Below, one piece after another: positions 14,084-22,269 of a stretch of 29,910 bases of DNA. This DNA comes from a virus, in the IMG/VR virus record IMGVR_UViG_3300033998_000366, positions 1 through 29,910 of that record. One strand, written 5' to 3'. How positions within the stretch are numbered: position 1 is the first letter of the stretch; each line of letters begins with the position of its first letter. A model generated the notes under the pieces. The model did not search any database, had not been told where the DNA came from, and worked only from the letters and a program-made list of their open reading frames with translations. The translations under genes and the position numbers were made by a program.

Positions 14084-14587
14084 TTAAGCGCGCTCGATCT
14101 TAATGCTCTGCTTTGCTTTTGCTTGATTAACTTTAGCCAGCTTGGGCTGCGGCGGTGGAGCGGGCGTTCCGTAATCTACCGTAGCCTGCACCTCAACGCT
14201 TATATCTCTTGGTCTTAATGTCGGCGTCCAGCTATTATACAGCACTTTCCATTCCTTTATCCTGATAGGTGCCTGGAAGCCGCCTATAGTCAAAAAAGCC
14301 AAAGGAGGCACATTGTTTGGCTTGACTGGGATAGCCAGTCGTCGAATAAACTCCACCTGTTTGCTAACCGCATCAACATTTCCCTGTGAAATAAACCGGC
14401 ATGCAAACCGGACCTGCCGCGCCCCTCCATGTTTAAAGTTCAATGGAGGAGCAACAGCACCATTAACTTCCGGTTCATCGTATACTGCCGTTTTAGAGTC
14501 CTCTAACGTGTACGGATTGGTCAAGAATTCAATAACCTCACCGGTGTCCATTCTAGCGAGCATTGCTCTCTGCGGTTTTTGGATCAT
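14084..14587 (-). CDS. Contractile tail tube-initiator / CIS tube-like protein
   Basis: A 167-residue protein with the pattern of the CIS_tube (Afp7/PVC7 N-terminal) family. It opens with basic strands (PQRAMLARMDTGEVIEFLTN), continues with a conserved middle (GGARQVRFACRFISQGNVDA, VEFIRRLAIP), and then PPLAFLTIGGFQAPIRIKEW with a strand ending PRDISVEVQATVDYG. It would form the baseplate-proximal ring of the inner tube. The LysM part that often follows within one polypeptide is here the next gene. It overlaps the tape measure stop by ATGA. The Pro/Lys-rich C-terminus is probably disordered. Confidence 0.75.
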   Translation of the reverse strand: MIQKPQRAMLARMDTGEVIEFLTNPYTLEDSKTAVYDEPEVNGAVAPPLNFKHGGARQVRFACRFISQGNVDAVSKQVEFIRRLAIPVKPNNVPPLAFLTIGGFQAPIRIKEWKVLYNSWTPTLRPRDISVEVQATVDYGTPAPPPQPKLAKVNQAKAKQSIKIERA

Positions 14588-17559
14588 ACCGGGACCACCC
14601 GCCTTACCTGGGCATCTTCAATGAATTCAATTACCGTCTCCGCTACCACTCTGCCGTCCAACACTAACTGGATCGGCTGGCGAATGGTTTCTGCTACCCT
14701 GGATATGGTACCAGTTACGGCGGCCGGCTGCTGTCTCGGTGCCGGCGCCGGTGGTGGAGGACTGGCGGGAACCGCCTGGGGTATCGGAACGGGCACCGAT
14801 CTTTCACCTGGAACCGTGCTCGCGGCCCCTGCTCCGGCAACTGCAGCGACCTCCGGCTGTGCGGCCATCTGTAAGGCGGGTGCGCCCGCCGGTTCCGAAG
14901 GCTCGTAGGCGGTTGCCATGGCAATCGTAGGTTGCGCAGTGAGCCCGTTCAACCGCTTGAAATCAGTTTCCACCTGGCGAGTAGCTTCCCGGCTGGTCCA
15001 CAGGATGTTGGTCATCGCCCGCTCTATATAGGACGGGGAATGAATGCCGAGTCCTTTTTTAAACCCTTCCCACAACCTGCCGGCCGCTTTTTTCGCCGCC
15101 TCCCAGAGCCGTGGGCCAAAGTTGATCAGGTTCTCGGCAACGCCAGTCAGGATATCCCATATCTGCCCGGGAAGCCCGCGGACGGTGTCCACCATGCCGG
15201 TTACCGCTTGACTGCCCGCCTGCCTGGCTGCGCTCCATAGTTCGGCGCCGATGTTGAGGATTGTCCCCGGCACCGTTACGAGAAACGCCCATATTCTCCC
15301 CGGCAGTTCGGCAAAAAAGCCCGTAATTGTCTCTATACCCTGCCCGATTATTTGAATGATCTGGGCCCACCAGACGGGTAGCTGTGTGGCCAGATTTACC
15401 ACGAAGGCCACTACTCGCCCGGGGAGGCTGGCAAAGAACCCCACCACAGCTTCTACTCCTTCCCAGACCAGGCGGAGCATGTATCCTATCCCGTACCCAA
15501 TCCAATAAGGAATATCCTCCAGGAACAGCTTGCTCAGGAACCCCGGTATTGAGCTTATAAAACCGGCAATGGCTTGCGGCAGTCCGGCGAACCAGGTTTT
15601 AATCGCATTCCACGCACCAATAATTCTCGCTCCTACGTCAATCAGGAAGGCCGAAAGCCAGCCCTTTATCTTCTCCCAGTTCTCGGCGATGAGCAAGGGG
15701 AGCCCAATCACCGGCATAAAGATGGCCAGGAGGTATTTCCCCCAGGCCGGCAACCCGGAAAACCATCCACCCAGCTTGTTCCACAAGCCGCCGATGGTGG
15801 CCGTTACCTTCTTCCAATTCCGGACGAGAAAGATTAGGCCTATGGCGGCCAGTGTCAACCCCCGAATAAGTGCCCCAATCGGGCTTGCACTCAAAGCAAT
15901 ATTTAGCCCCCATTGCGCCTTGGTCCATGCTAGAGTTGCATATCTAGCAAATACCATAGATGCTCGGGTACTTATTGTTGCAAGTCTAGTGGCCATCAGC
16001 CTCGATTTTAGTGCGGCCAACCTCTGGAGCAGCCAACTTATCGGAGTAGTCTTTAACGCTATATTGAGCAACCGTTGCGCTCCGCGCAAAGCCAAAGTAG
16101 CATCATGCACTCCGAGCATAGCCACTTTCTGCAGCAGCATCGCTGTTCGTGCTCCCATCGATGCAAGCTTTGTCCCGATAATTGTTCCTCGTAGTATCAC
16201 AAAGCCTTGGACAAAAGATGGAATCATTGACACAATAAGAAATCCTGCACCAGCTAATCCAGCCAGGGCTGAACCGCCTACCAAAGCCCAGGCTGCCGCC
16301 TTCTGCAAACCATCCGGCAAAGTGCTCCATTGTGCACTAAATTCCCTTAACCAACCAACTGCGGCGTTTACTGTTGGTAGGATGGTGTCTCCTATTGTAT
16401 AACCGATATCCCTAATCGTGTTTTGAAGTAGCTTTAATTGTGACTCTGTTGTCTTATATCGTTCTTGCGCTTCTCTGGTAAGAGCTGTATTCTCCCCCCA
16501 CGCTTTGGTTCCAATTTCCAGGCTCTGACGGAATAAATCGCCCGCTCCCGCTGCGCGGAGCAAAGCGTCTCTCACTTCAATTTCCGAGAGTTTTAATTGA
16601 TCGAGAACGGCAAATACATTCTCCCCGTTCTTACTCATTCTGCCGAGCCCTTCAATAAAAGTAATTATTGCGGTTGCTGCATCTTCTTTAAAGGCCTTCC
16701 TAAACTCTAAAGCGGACACCCCAGCTACCTTTGCAAATAATTCCAGTTGCTCTCCACCCGATTCGACCGCGTTAGCTATACTGATCATTACCCTCGACAT
16801 CGACGAACCGCCTGCTTCAACATTGATACCAACAGACGATAATGCTCCAGCAAAGGAAAGAATTTGAGCCTCGGTAAGGCCTATTTGGTGCCCGGCGCCA
16901 GCGAGGCGCAAACCCATTTCCACTATTTCACTCTCTGTTGTTGCCAGGTTATTACCTAATGCGACAACTGTAGATCCAAGGCGGTCAAATTGATCTTGTG
17001 GCATTTGGGTAATATTGGCTAACCTTGCCAAAGACGTGGCAGCTTGATCTGACGTCATATTAGTGGCTACCCCAAGATCGACCATTACCCTGGTAAAGCC
17101 CATGATAGCTTCTTTTTTTATCCCAAGCTGCCCCGCGGCTTCGGCTACTGCCGCAATTTCTTCGGCAGATGCCGGAATTTCTCTGGCCATTTCCCTAATC
17201 TGCTGTTTCAAGACAGCATACTCCGCTTCAGTTGCATCGACCGTCTTCCGGACTCCAGCAAAGGCGCTTTCGAACTGTACAGATGCTTGAACAGCTTTAC
17301 CTGCCAGCATGAGGCTGGCTGCTCCGATTCCTAACAAAGCGAGGCCGGTATTCCTCAATGCCCCTTGCACCCTGGCGTCTCCCAGGGCCCCCATCTGGCG
17401 CTCCATCTGGTCCAGGCTGGCCTTGGTCCTGTGATGCATTTCTTCGGCGTCTGCCGAGACGTTCTTAAAGGCCTGGTCTATCCGCCGCAGGCCAAGGGTG
17501 GCCTCGTCTTGCACGAAGAAGTGAAATCCCAGCCCCATCATGTTAAAATTGAGCGCCAT
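14584..17559 (-). CDS. Tail tape measure protein, TP901 family
   Basis: A 991-residue protein. The TP901-type core (about residues 60-400) has VQASVQFESAFAGVRKTVD, AEAAGQLGIKKEAIMGFT and SIANAVESGGEQLELFAKV. Hydrophobic segments lie around 425-470 (SALAGLAGAGFLIVSMIPSF) and 590-640 (GALIRGLTLAAIGLIFLVRN), consistent with membrane insertion during DNA ejection. The C-terminal third has repeated helix modules around GFFASLPGRVVAF, GFFAELPGRIWAF and RGLPGQIWDIL. These are followed by KKGLGIHSPS, a motif common near tape measure ends, then a Pro/Ala linker. At about 1.5 angstrom per residue, 991 residues predict a tail near 150 nm. Its ATG overlaps the chaperone extension stop (TAA at 17562-17560). 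Confidence 0.93.
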   Translation of the reverse strand: MALNFNMMGLGFHFFVQDEATLGLRRIDQAFKNVSADAEEMHHRTKASLDQMERQMGALGDARVQGALRNTGLALLGIGAASLMLAGKAVQASVQFESAFAGVRKTVDATEAEYAVLKQQIREMAREIPASAEEIAAVAEAAGQLGIKKEAIMGFTRVMVDLGVATNMTSDQAATSLARLANITQMPQDQFDRLGSTVVALGNNLATTESEIVEMGLRLAGAGHQIGLTEAQILSFAGALSSVGINVEAGGSSMSRVMISIANAVESGGEQLELFAKVAGVSALEFRKAFKEDAATAIITFIEGLGRMSKNGENVFAVLDQLKLSEIEVRDALLRAAGAGDLFRQSLEIGTKAWGENTALTREAQERYKTTESQLKLLQNTIRDIGYTIGDTILPTVNAAVGWLREFSAQWSTLPDGLQKAAAWALVGGSALAGLAGAGFLIVSMIPSFVQGFVILRGTIIGTKLASMGARTAMLLQKVAMLGVHDATLALRGAQRLLNIALKTTPISWLLQRLAALKSRLMATRLATISTRASMVFARYATLAWTKAQWGLNIALSASPIGALIRGLTLAAIGLIFLVRNWKKVTATIGGLWNKLGGWFSGLPAWGKYLLAIFMPVIGLPLLIAENWEKIKGWLSAFLIDVGARIIGAWNAIKTWFAGLPQAIAGFISSIPGFLSKLFLEDIPYWIGYGIGYMLRLVWEGVEAVVGFFASLPGRVVAFVVNLATQLPVWWAQIIQIIGQGIETITGFFAELPGRIWAFLVTVPGTILNIGAELWSAARQAGSQAVTGMVDTVRGLPGQIWDILTGVAENLINFGPRLWEAAKKAAGRLWEGFKKGLGIHSPSYIERAMTNILWTSREATRQVETDFKRLNGLTAQPTIAMATAYEPSEPAGAPALQMAAQPEVAAVAGAGAASTVPGERSVPVPIPQAVPASPPPPAPAPRQQPAAVTGTISRVAETIRQPIQLVLDGRVVAETVIEFIEDAQVRRVVPV

Positions 17560-17787
17560 TTAGCCACCCCCCTTAACGGCGTCCGCTTCCTCCTGAAGCC
17601 GCTCCATCAACCTTTGGTAAAGCGCGTTTTTCCAGCTTACCGGCATCCCCATGATCTCCGAGAACTGCTGTCCAAGCCCCGACCCCATGGTGCGGTACAT
17701 AAGCCAGAATACTTGCTCCTCCAGAGTCTCTTTGGTGATGCCTGTTAGAAATCTTATCGCCGGGTTTTCGTCGTCCCCCTCGGCAGG
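17560..17787 (-). CDS. Tail assembly chaperone, -1 frameshift extension (GT/E'-like)
   Basis: A 75-codon stretch open in the -1 frame of the upstream chaperone, ending with TAA directly before the tape measure ATG. It begins PAEGDDENPAIRFLTGITKE and ends LQEEADAVKGGG, and it carries a helical segment TLEEQVFWLMYRTMGSG. It has no start codon or ribosome binding site near its beginning. Production by slippage at 17787-17793 would give a 315-residue fusion (240 residues plus 75). Phages commonly make a minor chaperone form this way before the tape measure gene (lambda G/GT, P2 E/E'). Confidence 0.82.
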   Translation of the reverse strand, partial: PAEGDDENPAIRFLTGITKETLEEQVFWLMYRTMGSGLGQQFSEIMGMPVSWKNALYQRLMERLQEEADAVKGGG

Positions 17788-18506
17788 AAAAAATCAGGCC
17801 CGATAGGCAGGTCCAGGTCAAAGCTGTTTCCGCAGTCGGGGCATTCCACCACAATGGTAGTCTCCACGCCGCACTCTTTTTCCTGCACTTCGCCCCGGAA
17901 GGCCGCCGCATCGGAACCCGGCAATTCGTCAAAAAACTTCCTGGTAACCACCTTTTCCCCCTCAATTTCAACTGTCCGGAGCAGCATGGAGAAGGTCATC
18001 AGGCCGTCCGGGTTTTCCCGCCTGGCTATGGCCAGCTTTTGTTCATCTCTGCCCCGTAGCAAGCGCCATTTGATGGTCTTGCCCGTTTTAGGGAACGTAA
18101 AACTGAAGGTGTGGTCTGGCTCAGCATAGGCCGGGTCCTCCAGGTAGCGCACCGGCAGCTCGCCCAGGTTTTCCTCCCATTCGAACCTGGCGTCACATCT
18201 GGGGCAGCTAACCTTGAAGGCGTATTCATCCCCATAGGTCAGCCGCCGCAGTTGGATCATGGCAAAAACGCGGTCCCCGACCAGCATATCCATAACCTTG
18301 ATGCCTTCCGTCAATAAACAGGCCTGGAGGACGTTATTGATGGCCGCCGCGTCCTTTCGCTGACGCCGGTCCAACAGCATATTCTCCTCGGCGACCTTCA
18401 TCTCTCGCATTTGACCTTCCCAGCGCCCGGGGAAGAGGAATGTCCCGGGAGCTATTTCCGCCTCGGCAACAGTCTTGGGTAAGCGCAGATTTACCAGTTC
18501 GCCCAC
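17754..18506 (-). CDS. Tail assembly chaperone with zinc-ribbon-like cysteines (0-frame product)
   Basis: A 250-residue protein from GTG 18506, preceded by GGAGGG. It is placed between tail tube and tape measure, the standard position of tail assembly chaperones in myophages. The N-terminal half is helical, with TFLFPGRWEGQMREMKVAEE and AINNVLQACLLTEGIKVMDM. Two cysteine pairs (CPRCDARFEWEE and CPDCGNSFDLDL) resemble a zinc ribbon, as in T4 gp26-like baseplate/assembly proteins, and that is the alternative reading. The frame ends shortly after the slippery site, with FLPRGTTKTRR before TAA. Confidence 0.8.
   Translation of the reverse strand: MGELVNLRLPKTVAEAEIAPGTFLFPGRWEGQMREMKVAEENMLLDRRQRKDAAAINNVLQACLLTEGIKVMDMLVGDRVFAMIQLRRLTYGDEYAFKVSCPRCDARFEWEENLGELPVRYLEDPAYAEPDHTFSFTFPKTGKTIKWRLLRGRDEQKLAIARRENPDGLMTFSMLLRTVEIEGEKVVTRKFFDELPGSDAAAFRGEVQEKECGVETTIVVECPDCGNSFDLDLPIGPDFFLPRGTTKTRR
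17787..17793 (-). promoter_or_regulatory. Programmed -1 ribosomal frameshift site
   Basis: The minus strand reads T TTT TTC in register with the 0 frame (codons 239 and 240 of the chaperone), a perfect X XXY YYZ slippery heptamer. Slipping back one base opens the 75-codon extension that ends at the tape measure start. I did not identify the stimulatory RNA structure. Confidence 0.8.
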
Positions 18507-18530
18507 TCTAATCCCTCCCTAATAGCTTAA

Positions 18531-18553
18531 GAGCCCGCTTTTTAAGCGGGCTC
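18531..18553 (-). terminator. Hairpin at the tail tube gene stop (attenuator-like)
   Basis: A perfect 10-bp stem, GAGCCCGCTT with AAGCGGGCTC around a 3-nt loop, contains the tail tube stop codon. On the minus strand it is followed by TTAAGCTATT, not a clear U-run, so full termination is doubtful. Partial termination or 3'-end stabilisation could explain high tube/sheath versus low chaperone and tape measure output. Confidence 0.55.
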
Positions 18554-18997
18554 AAAGTAATCTATCGCCAGCGTAACCTTACGGATGAGCTTTTCATTGG
18601 CGGTGTTGTCCCAATCCCCGGCCTCAAACTCTCGCGGCCAAGCGCCGTAAACATTCCAGCGCCCTACTTCTTTACCGGTCCGGTCTTGTTCAATGATGGC
18701 CAGGTTCCGCTTGTAATCGTCTGGGTCCGCACCGCCGGTCTCCTGGGCCGCATCGAGGACCTGTTTGAACCAGTTATAGATCTCCAGGTTCTCGGTAGCC
18801 CCGTACTCCAGGGCTATATCCTCGAATTTCCCCTTACCAGGGGATTTATCTGGGATTAGCGCCCCGCCTTCTTCGTGCTCGATCACCTCTACGCTTGCCC
18901 GCAAAGGCCCGGCCTTCTGGAAGCCGGTTTGCACAATCCCATCAATCTCCACCAGGAACTTAAACTTGTCGCGAAACTTCCGCGCCCTACCTGCCAT
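18542..18997 (-). CDS. Tail tube protein, gp19-like
   Basis: A 151-residue protein of the T4 gp19-like tube family. Marks are FLVEIDGIVQTGFQKAGPL at the N-terminus, EVIEHEEGG, the ENLEIYNWFKQVL helix and the strand-turn GRWNVYGAWPREFEAGDWD. It polymerises into the inner tube through which DNA passes. It lies 16 bp after the sheath gene, the usual sheath-tube pair. The stop codon falls inside a strong hairpin. Confidence 0.92.
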   Translation of the reverse strand: MAGRARKFRDKFKFLVEIDGIVQTGFQKAGPLRASVEVIEHEEGGALIPDKSPGKGKFEDIALEYGATENLEIYNWFKQVLDAAQETGGADPDDYKRNLAIIEQDRTGKEVGRWNVYGAWPREFEAGDWDNTANEKLIRKVTLAIDYFEPA

Positions 18998-19013
18998 CCT
19001 TTATGCCACCTCC

Positions 19014-20549
19014 TTATTCAGTCTGCAGCTTGCGCTCAAACTCGAACCAGACGAACTCGGCCGGCCGGTGGGTGGCCAGGCCAATACGGCCGCGCAGGAG
19101 CCCCTGATCGATGGTCTCCTGGGTGTTCAGTTCCTCGTCGATTTTGACCACAAAAGCCTCCTGCGGGGTCGCCCCCTTAAGGCCGCCCTGCTTCCAGACC
19201 CCAAGCAGGAAGGCATTGATCGATCTGGTGAGCCGCTTCCACAACCCGGGCTCGTTGTTCTCGAACTCGGCACGCTGGGCGCCTTCCTCGATGGATTTCT
19301 CGCAGAAGATGAAGGTCCGGCGCTCGTTGATATAGGGGAAACTGCCGCTTCCGTCCAGGGTCCGGGCACCGTAAACCCTGATCCCGTAGCCGCGCAGGAA
19401 GGTGATGGGATTTATCCGGGCCGGATAGAGAATATCCCTTATTCCCTTGTCCTTGACCAGGTCGGTTTCAAATCCGATTACGCCTGCCAACAGCCCGTCT
19501 TCAATTCCGGCCGCCACTTTCCAGACGCCTTTTACCCCGTCCGTGCGGGCGTAGGCCCCGATAATGAAGCCACTGGGCGGCACCACCTTTTCCTTGCCGG
19601 TGGCCGGGTCCATAATCTTAACGTTGGGGTAATAGAACGCCCCGTAGGTGCTGTTGAACCCGGCCGTGGTTTCTACATAAGCTTTCACCTCGTCCGGCGT
19701 ATTGCCAAACGGCGGGTCCAGTATGGCGAAGCAGTCTCCTCTACCGGCGCAGTAATCCAGCACCCCGTTCTGGACGGCGGAGGTGGCCACTCCGGGCACC
19801 GCAATAAGCAGGCTCTCATCGATCACGTCAAGGGCATAGAGCCCGGTTCTGCCGGCCGGGGAGCCGATGTAGTCGGTATCGGCCAGGCCGGTCAGACCGT
19901 CGTCCCCGTTGGCCAGTGAAAATGTTCCGGCTGCCGGGCGGTCACCTGGGGCTGCCGTAGTGCTGTCCAGGTCGGTTACTGTGATATACTGGCTCTTGCC
20001 GTTAATTCTGCTTTCCACAAAATCGGTGCTGGTATCGACCATAGAAAGCTCGTCATAGGTTTCCCGCAGCACGTCCTGGCCGTTGACCGTTTCCAGAACC
20101 TCCAGCTTGAACTTATTGACCGGGTCCTTGGTGGCATCCGAAATCCGCACCTTGAGCCGGTTGCCCCATGTGCCCTCGGTCAGCGCATCCACCTTGAGTG
20201 TGCTAACTGGCACGCTGGCCCTATCCTGAAGGGTCACCGTGGCCTTTTTTGCGGTTAAGGTGGCCGGGTCACCGGGATTGGTGTAGTGAGCCGTCCTCAC
20301 CACGTAGACCCTCGCCCCACGCTTATTGAGGAACAGCCCATAAGCTGCATAGGCCAGCCAGCCGCTGGAAATAAAAGAGCCGAACTTCTTTACGAAGTCG
20401 GCCCAACTGGTCACCAACTCGGCCTTGCCGATAGGACCTTTTTCCGCGATCCCGATTAGTGCTGCCGTGCTAGTGGGCGCTCCCGGGATGGTGACCACCT
20501 GCGGCTGCGCTTCAGTAATAAGAGGGCCGGGGGAGAGAAACTCAGGCAT
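19014..20549 (-). CDS. Tail sheath protein
   Basis: A 511-residue sheath protein. The N-terminus PEFLSPGPLITEAQ and PTSTAALIGIAEKGPIG fits the strand-plus-domain opening of contractile sheaths. The middle contains VARTD-like elements (FIIGAYARTDGVKGVWKVAA). The C-terminal domain has INPITFLRGYGIRVYGARTL, YINERRTFIFCEKSIEEG and a terminal strand, the conserved part that builds the sheath mesh. Its presence establishes myovirus morphology. The start overlaps the stop of the small upstream gene (TAATG). Confidence 0.95.
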   Translation of the reverse strand: MPEFLSPGPLITEAQPQVVTIPGAPTSTAALIGIAEKGPIGKAELVTSWADFVKKFGSFISSGWLAYAAYGLFLNKRGARVYVVRTAHYTNPGDPATLTAKKATVTLQDRASVPVSTLKVDALTEGTWGNRLKVRISDATKDPVNKFKLEVLETVNGQDVLRETYDELSMVDTSTDFVESRINGKSQYITVTDLDSTTAAPGDRPAAGTFSLANGDDGLTGLADTDYIGSPAGRTGLYALDVIDESLLIAVPGVATSAVQNGVLDYCAGRGDCFAILDPPFGNTPDEVKAYVETTAGFNSTYGAFYYPNVKIMDPATGKEKVVPPSGFIIGAYARTDGVKGVWKVAAGIEDGLLAGVIGFETDLVKDKGIRDILYPARINPITFLRGYGIRVYGARTLDGSGSFPYINERRTFIFCEKSIEEGAQRAEFENNEPGLWKRLTRSINAFLLGVWKQGGLKGATPQEAFVVKIDEELNTQETIDQGLLRGRIGLATHRPAEFVWFEFERKLQTE

Positions 20550-20752
20550 TAGTTGTCACTCCCTTTCTTCCTGGCAGGCGCCTGGTCCGGCAGCACCTGG
20601 ATATATCCTGCTCGGAGGGCCGCCTGCACTTGATTTGCCTTCACATCGTTCTCGCTTATATCTCGTTTTTCTAATGGCAGCAGGTGAATGCTCTTACCGC
20701 CTCCCAGGTCTATAGAGAGGGGCGAGTTAAGCTTGTTTTTGATGGTGGGCAT
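20549..20752 (-). CDS. Small conserved protein before the tail sheath
   Basis: A 67-residue protein with a beta-type N-terminus (INKL-like strand, LSIDLGGGKSIHLLPLEKRD) and a short helix. No transmembrane segment. Small proteins with the LGGGKSIHLLP-type pattern often precede sheath genes in phages of Firmicutes, but I know of no defined function. It is coupled to the sheath gene by a TAATG overlap. Confidence 0.75.
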   Translation of the reverse strand: MPTIKNKLNSPLSIDLGGGKSIHLLPLEKRDISENDVKANQVQAALRAGYIQVLPDQAPARKKGSDN

Positions 20753-20767
20753 ATCCTACCTCCTCCC

Positions 20768-21328
20768 TCACTTCTTGAGGCTGCTTATCATTTGGTCCGT
20801 CCCGCCGGTAGCCCGGTTCTCATAAACCGCTTCAAACTGCTTGGCCAGTTTGCCGTCCTGGAACCTGCCGGTTTCCACTTCAACCCCCTCCACAACGAAA
20901 CTTCCCGCCGCCCTTCTGAGGTTGGCTGGCCCCGCAGCCCTCGGCCGCCCCATGGGTTCTACCGTTCGCATCGGGTATTCCTTACCGTTTACAGCCAGAT
21001 AAGGATTGGCCTCGAGGTATGCGGCCATTCTTTCGCCGATGCCCAGCACCTCCAGGGAGGTTTCCGCTACAACCTCAAAATCAAAGGCCAGGTTATAAGT
21101 AAGCACCGGGTCATATACCCGCACCGTACCCGCGGCCTCGTCTTTCAGTTGCACCGGCACGTTGGCATCGTCCAGCCTTATCCGGTCAGCATCGGGCAGG
21201 AAGAGAATAAGTACCGGCAACTTGGCGATCTCCAGCAAGTCGCTGTGCGTGGCTGACACTGTATTCGCCAAGACATTGGCCTTTAGGCCCTGTAGCAACG
21301 TTCGCATTACCGCTTCAAATTCGCTCAT
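20768..21328 (-). CDS. Tail terminator / tail completion protein candidate
   Basis: A 186-residue protein located between the morphogenesis protein and the sheath, where tail terminators usually lie. It has a helical start (FEAVMRTLLQGLKANVLAN), then DLLEIAKLPVLILFLPDADR and a long beta section with AFDFEVVAETSLEVLGIG. No hallmark motif is recognised, so the assignment rests on size and gene order. Confidence 0.65.
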   Translation of the reverse strand: MSEFEAVMRTLLQGLKANVLANTVSATHSDLLEIAKLPVLILFLPDADRIRLDDANVPVQLKDEAAGTVRVYDPVLTYNLAFDFEVVAETSLEVLGIGERMAAYLEANPYLAVNGKEYPMRTVEPMGRPRAAGPANLRRAAGSFVVEGVEVETGRFQDGKLAKQFEAVYENRATGGTDQMISSLKK

Positions 21329-21894
21329 TTACCGGCACCCCCGATGGTCCCCTGGGCCACGGTCTTAGCAAAAAGCTCCTGCCAGTTTTCCTGCTCGGCC
21401 TCGAATACCGGTTCGAATGTTGGGCGCCTCGGGATTCGAATGTACTTCGTCTCTTTTTTGAGATGCAGCCCCTGGTGGTGGAGCCAGGCCCGCATCTTTG
21501 GGGTTACCTCAATCAAAAGGTCTCCGCCCTCGCCGTCGCCCAATTCGTGAATAGCCGCGATATTGACCAGAGACTGACCATCAGAGCCCTTTGCCGTCCG
21601 CAGCACCCCTACGAAGACGGTTGCCCCGTCTATAACCCGGCTGGTGATACTGTTTCGCAGATCCCCGTGGTTGATGAGAGGTTTAGAGGACTCTTTCCGG
21701 GCAATGGTAAAAGGACGGTTGGGTGCGTATTTCTGTCCCCCGGGAGCCCCTTCGGTCATACCCCGCTTGAGCGCCTTAACCGCCGCTTGCCCTACCCGCG
21801 CCAGTCCGGTGCGATAGGCCTTCTGGTAGTCCTTATCTAGGCGGCTGAGGAAGGCCTTGGTTTTTGCCCAGTCACCGATCATTTTTACCCCCAC
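21325..21894 (-). CDS. Virion morphogenesis / neck protein (gpG- or HK97 gp10-like)
   Basis: A 189-residue protein. Motifs are KPLINHGDLRNSITSRV, followed by a strand pair, VNIAAIHELGDG and IRIPRRPTFEPVFEA. The L-x-x-xG-x-L-x-x-SI, HE/H-x-G and R-x-P-R-RP-F pattern is that of phage virion morphogenesis and gp10-like neck proteins. It probably joins tail to head. The start is GTG 21894, overlapping the upstream stop (ATAGTG), with an alternative ATG at 21882. Confidence 0.8.
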   Translation of the reverse strand: MGVKMIGDWAKTKAFLSRLDKDYQKAYRTGLARVGQAAVKALKRGMTEGAPGGQKYAPNRPFTIARKESSKPLINHGDLRNSITSRVIDGATVFVGVLRTAKGSDGQSLVNIAAIHELGDGEGGDLLIEVTPKMRAWLHHQGLHLKKETKYIRIPRRPTFEPVFEAEQENWQELFAKTVAQGTIGGAGK

Positions 21895-22268
21895 TATCCC
21901 TTCCTCCTCGCCTCGAATAAGACTTTAAGCATCCTCGCCCGGCCCCCGTAGTGAACCGCCGGCCGTATCTCAGTAATGTAAAGCTCGACCGGCTGGCCGG
22001 CTATGGCGGCAATCTTGTCACCCTTGTTAAGACCCCCCGGGGGTTCTTTTTCGATAAGTAGGTATCCCGTGGTCACCGGAGAATCCCCGCCAGCCACCAT
22101 ATTCAGGGCTTCAAACCGGTCATATTTGACCTGGGCCTTGACCGTGACCGGCACCGGCTCGTACTGCACCCCGGCCACGGGCTCCCGGAAGTCCGGGTCA
22201 AATTGGGTGGCCACCCGGTCAACACGATAAATGGTCACTTCTACCGGGTGAATGAGTTTCGGCCTCAT
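21894..22268 (-). CDS. Head closure (stopper) protein candidate
   Basis: A 124-residue beta-rich protein: VEVTIYRVDRVATQFDPDFR, VTVKAQVKYDRFEALNMVAG, GYLLIEKEP and GDKIAAIAGQPVELYITEIR. Its small beta-barrel pattern and its position after the gp6-like adaptor suggest a head-tail stopper. No certain family. Confidence 0.6.
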   Translation of the reverse strand: MRPKLIHPVEVTIYRVDRVATQFDPDFREPVAGVQYEPVPVTVKAQVKYDRFEALNMVAGGDSPVTTGYLLIEKEPPGGLNKGDKIAAIAGQPVELYITEIRPAVHYGGRARMLKVLFEARRKG

Positions 22269-22269
22269 G

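Noticed and set aside
15530-16402. 290-codon plus-strand frame under the tape measure gene
   Set aside because: Antisense shadow of the alanine- and leucine-rich tape measure protein; no recognisable motif.
17573-17971. 132-codon open frame overlapping the chaperone gene on the minus strand
   Set aside because: It is in the +1 frame, rich in Arg, Gly and Trp with no domain, while the -1 frame fits the slippery heptamer and stops exactly at the tape measure start.
18966-19919. 317-codon plus-strand frame under the tail sheath gene
   Set aside because: Antisense shadow of a well-identified sheath gene; no domain and no ribosome binding site.
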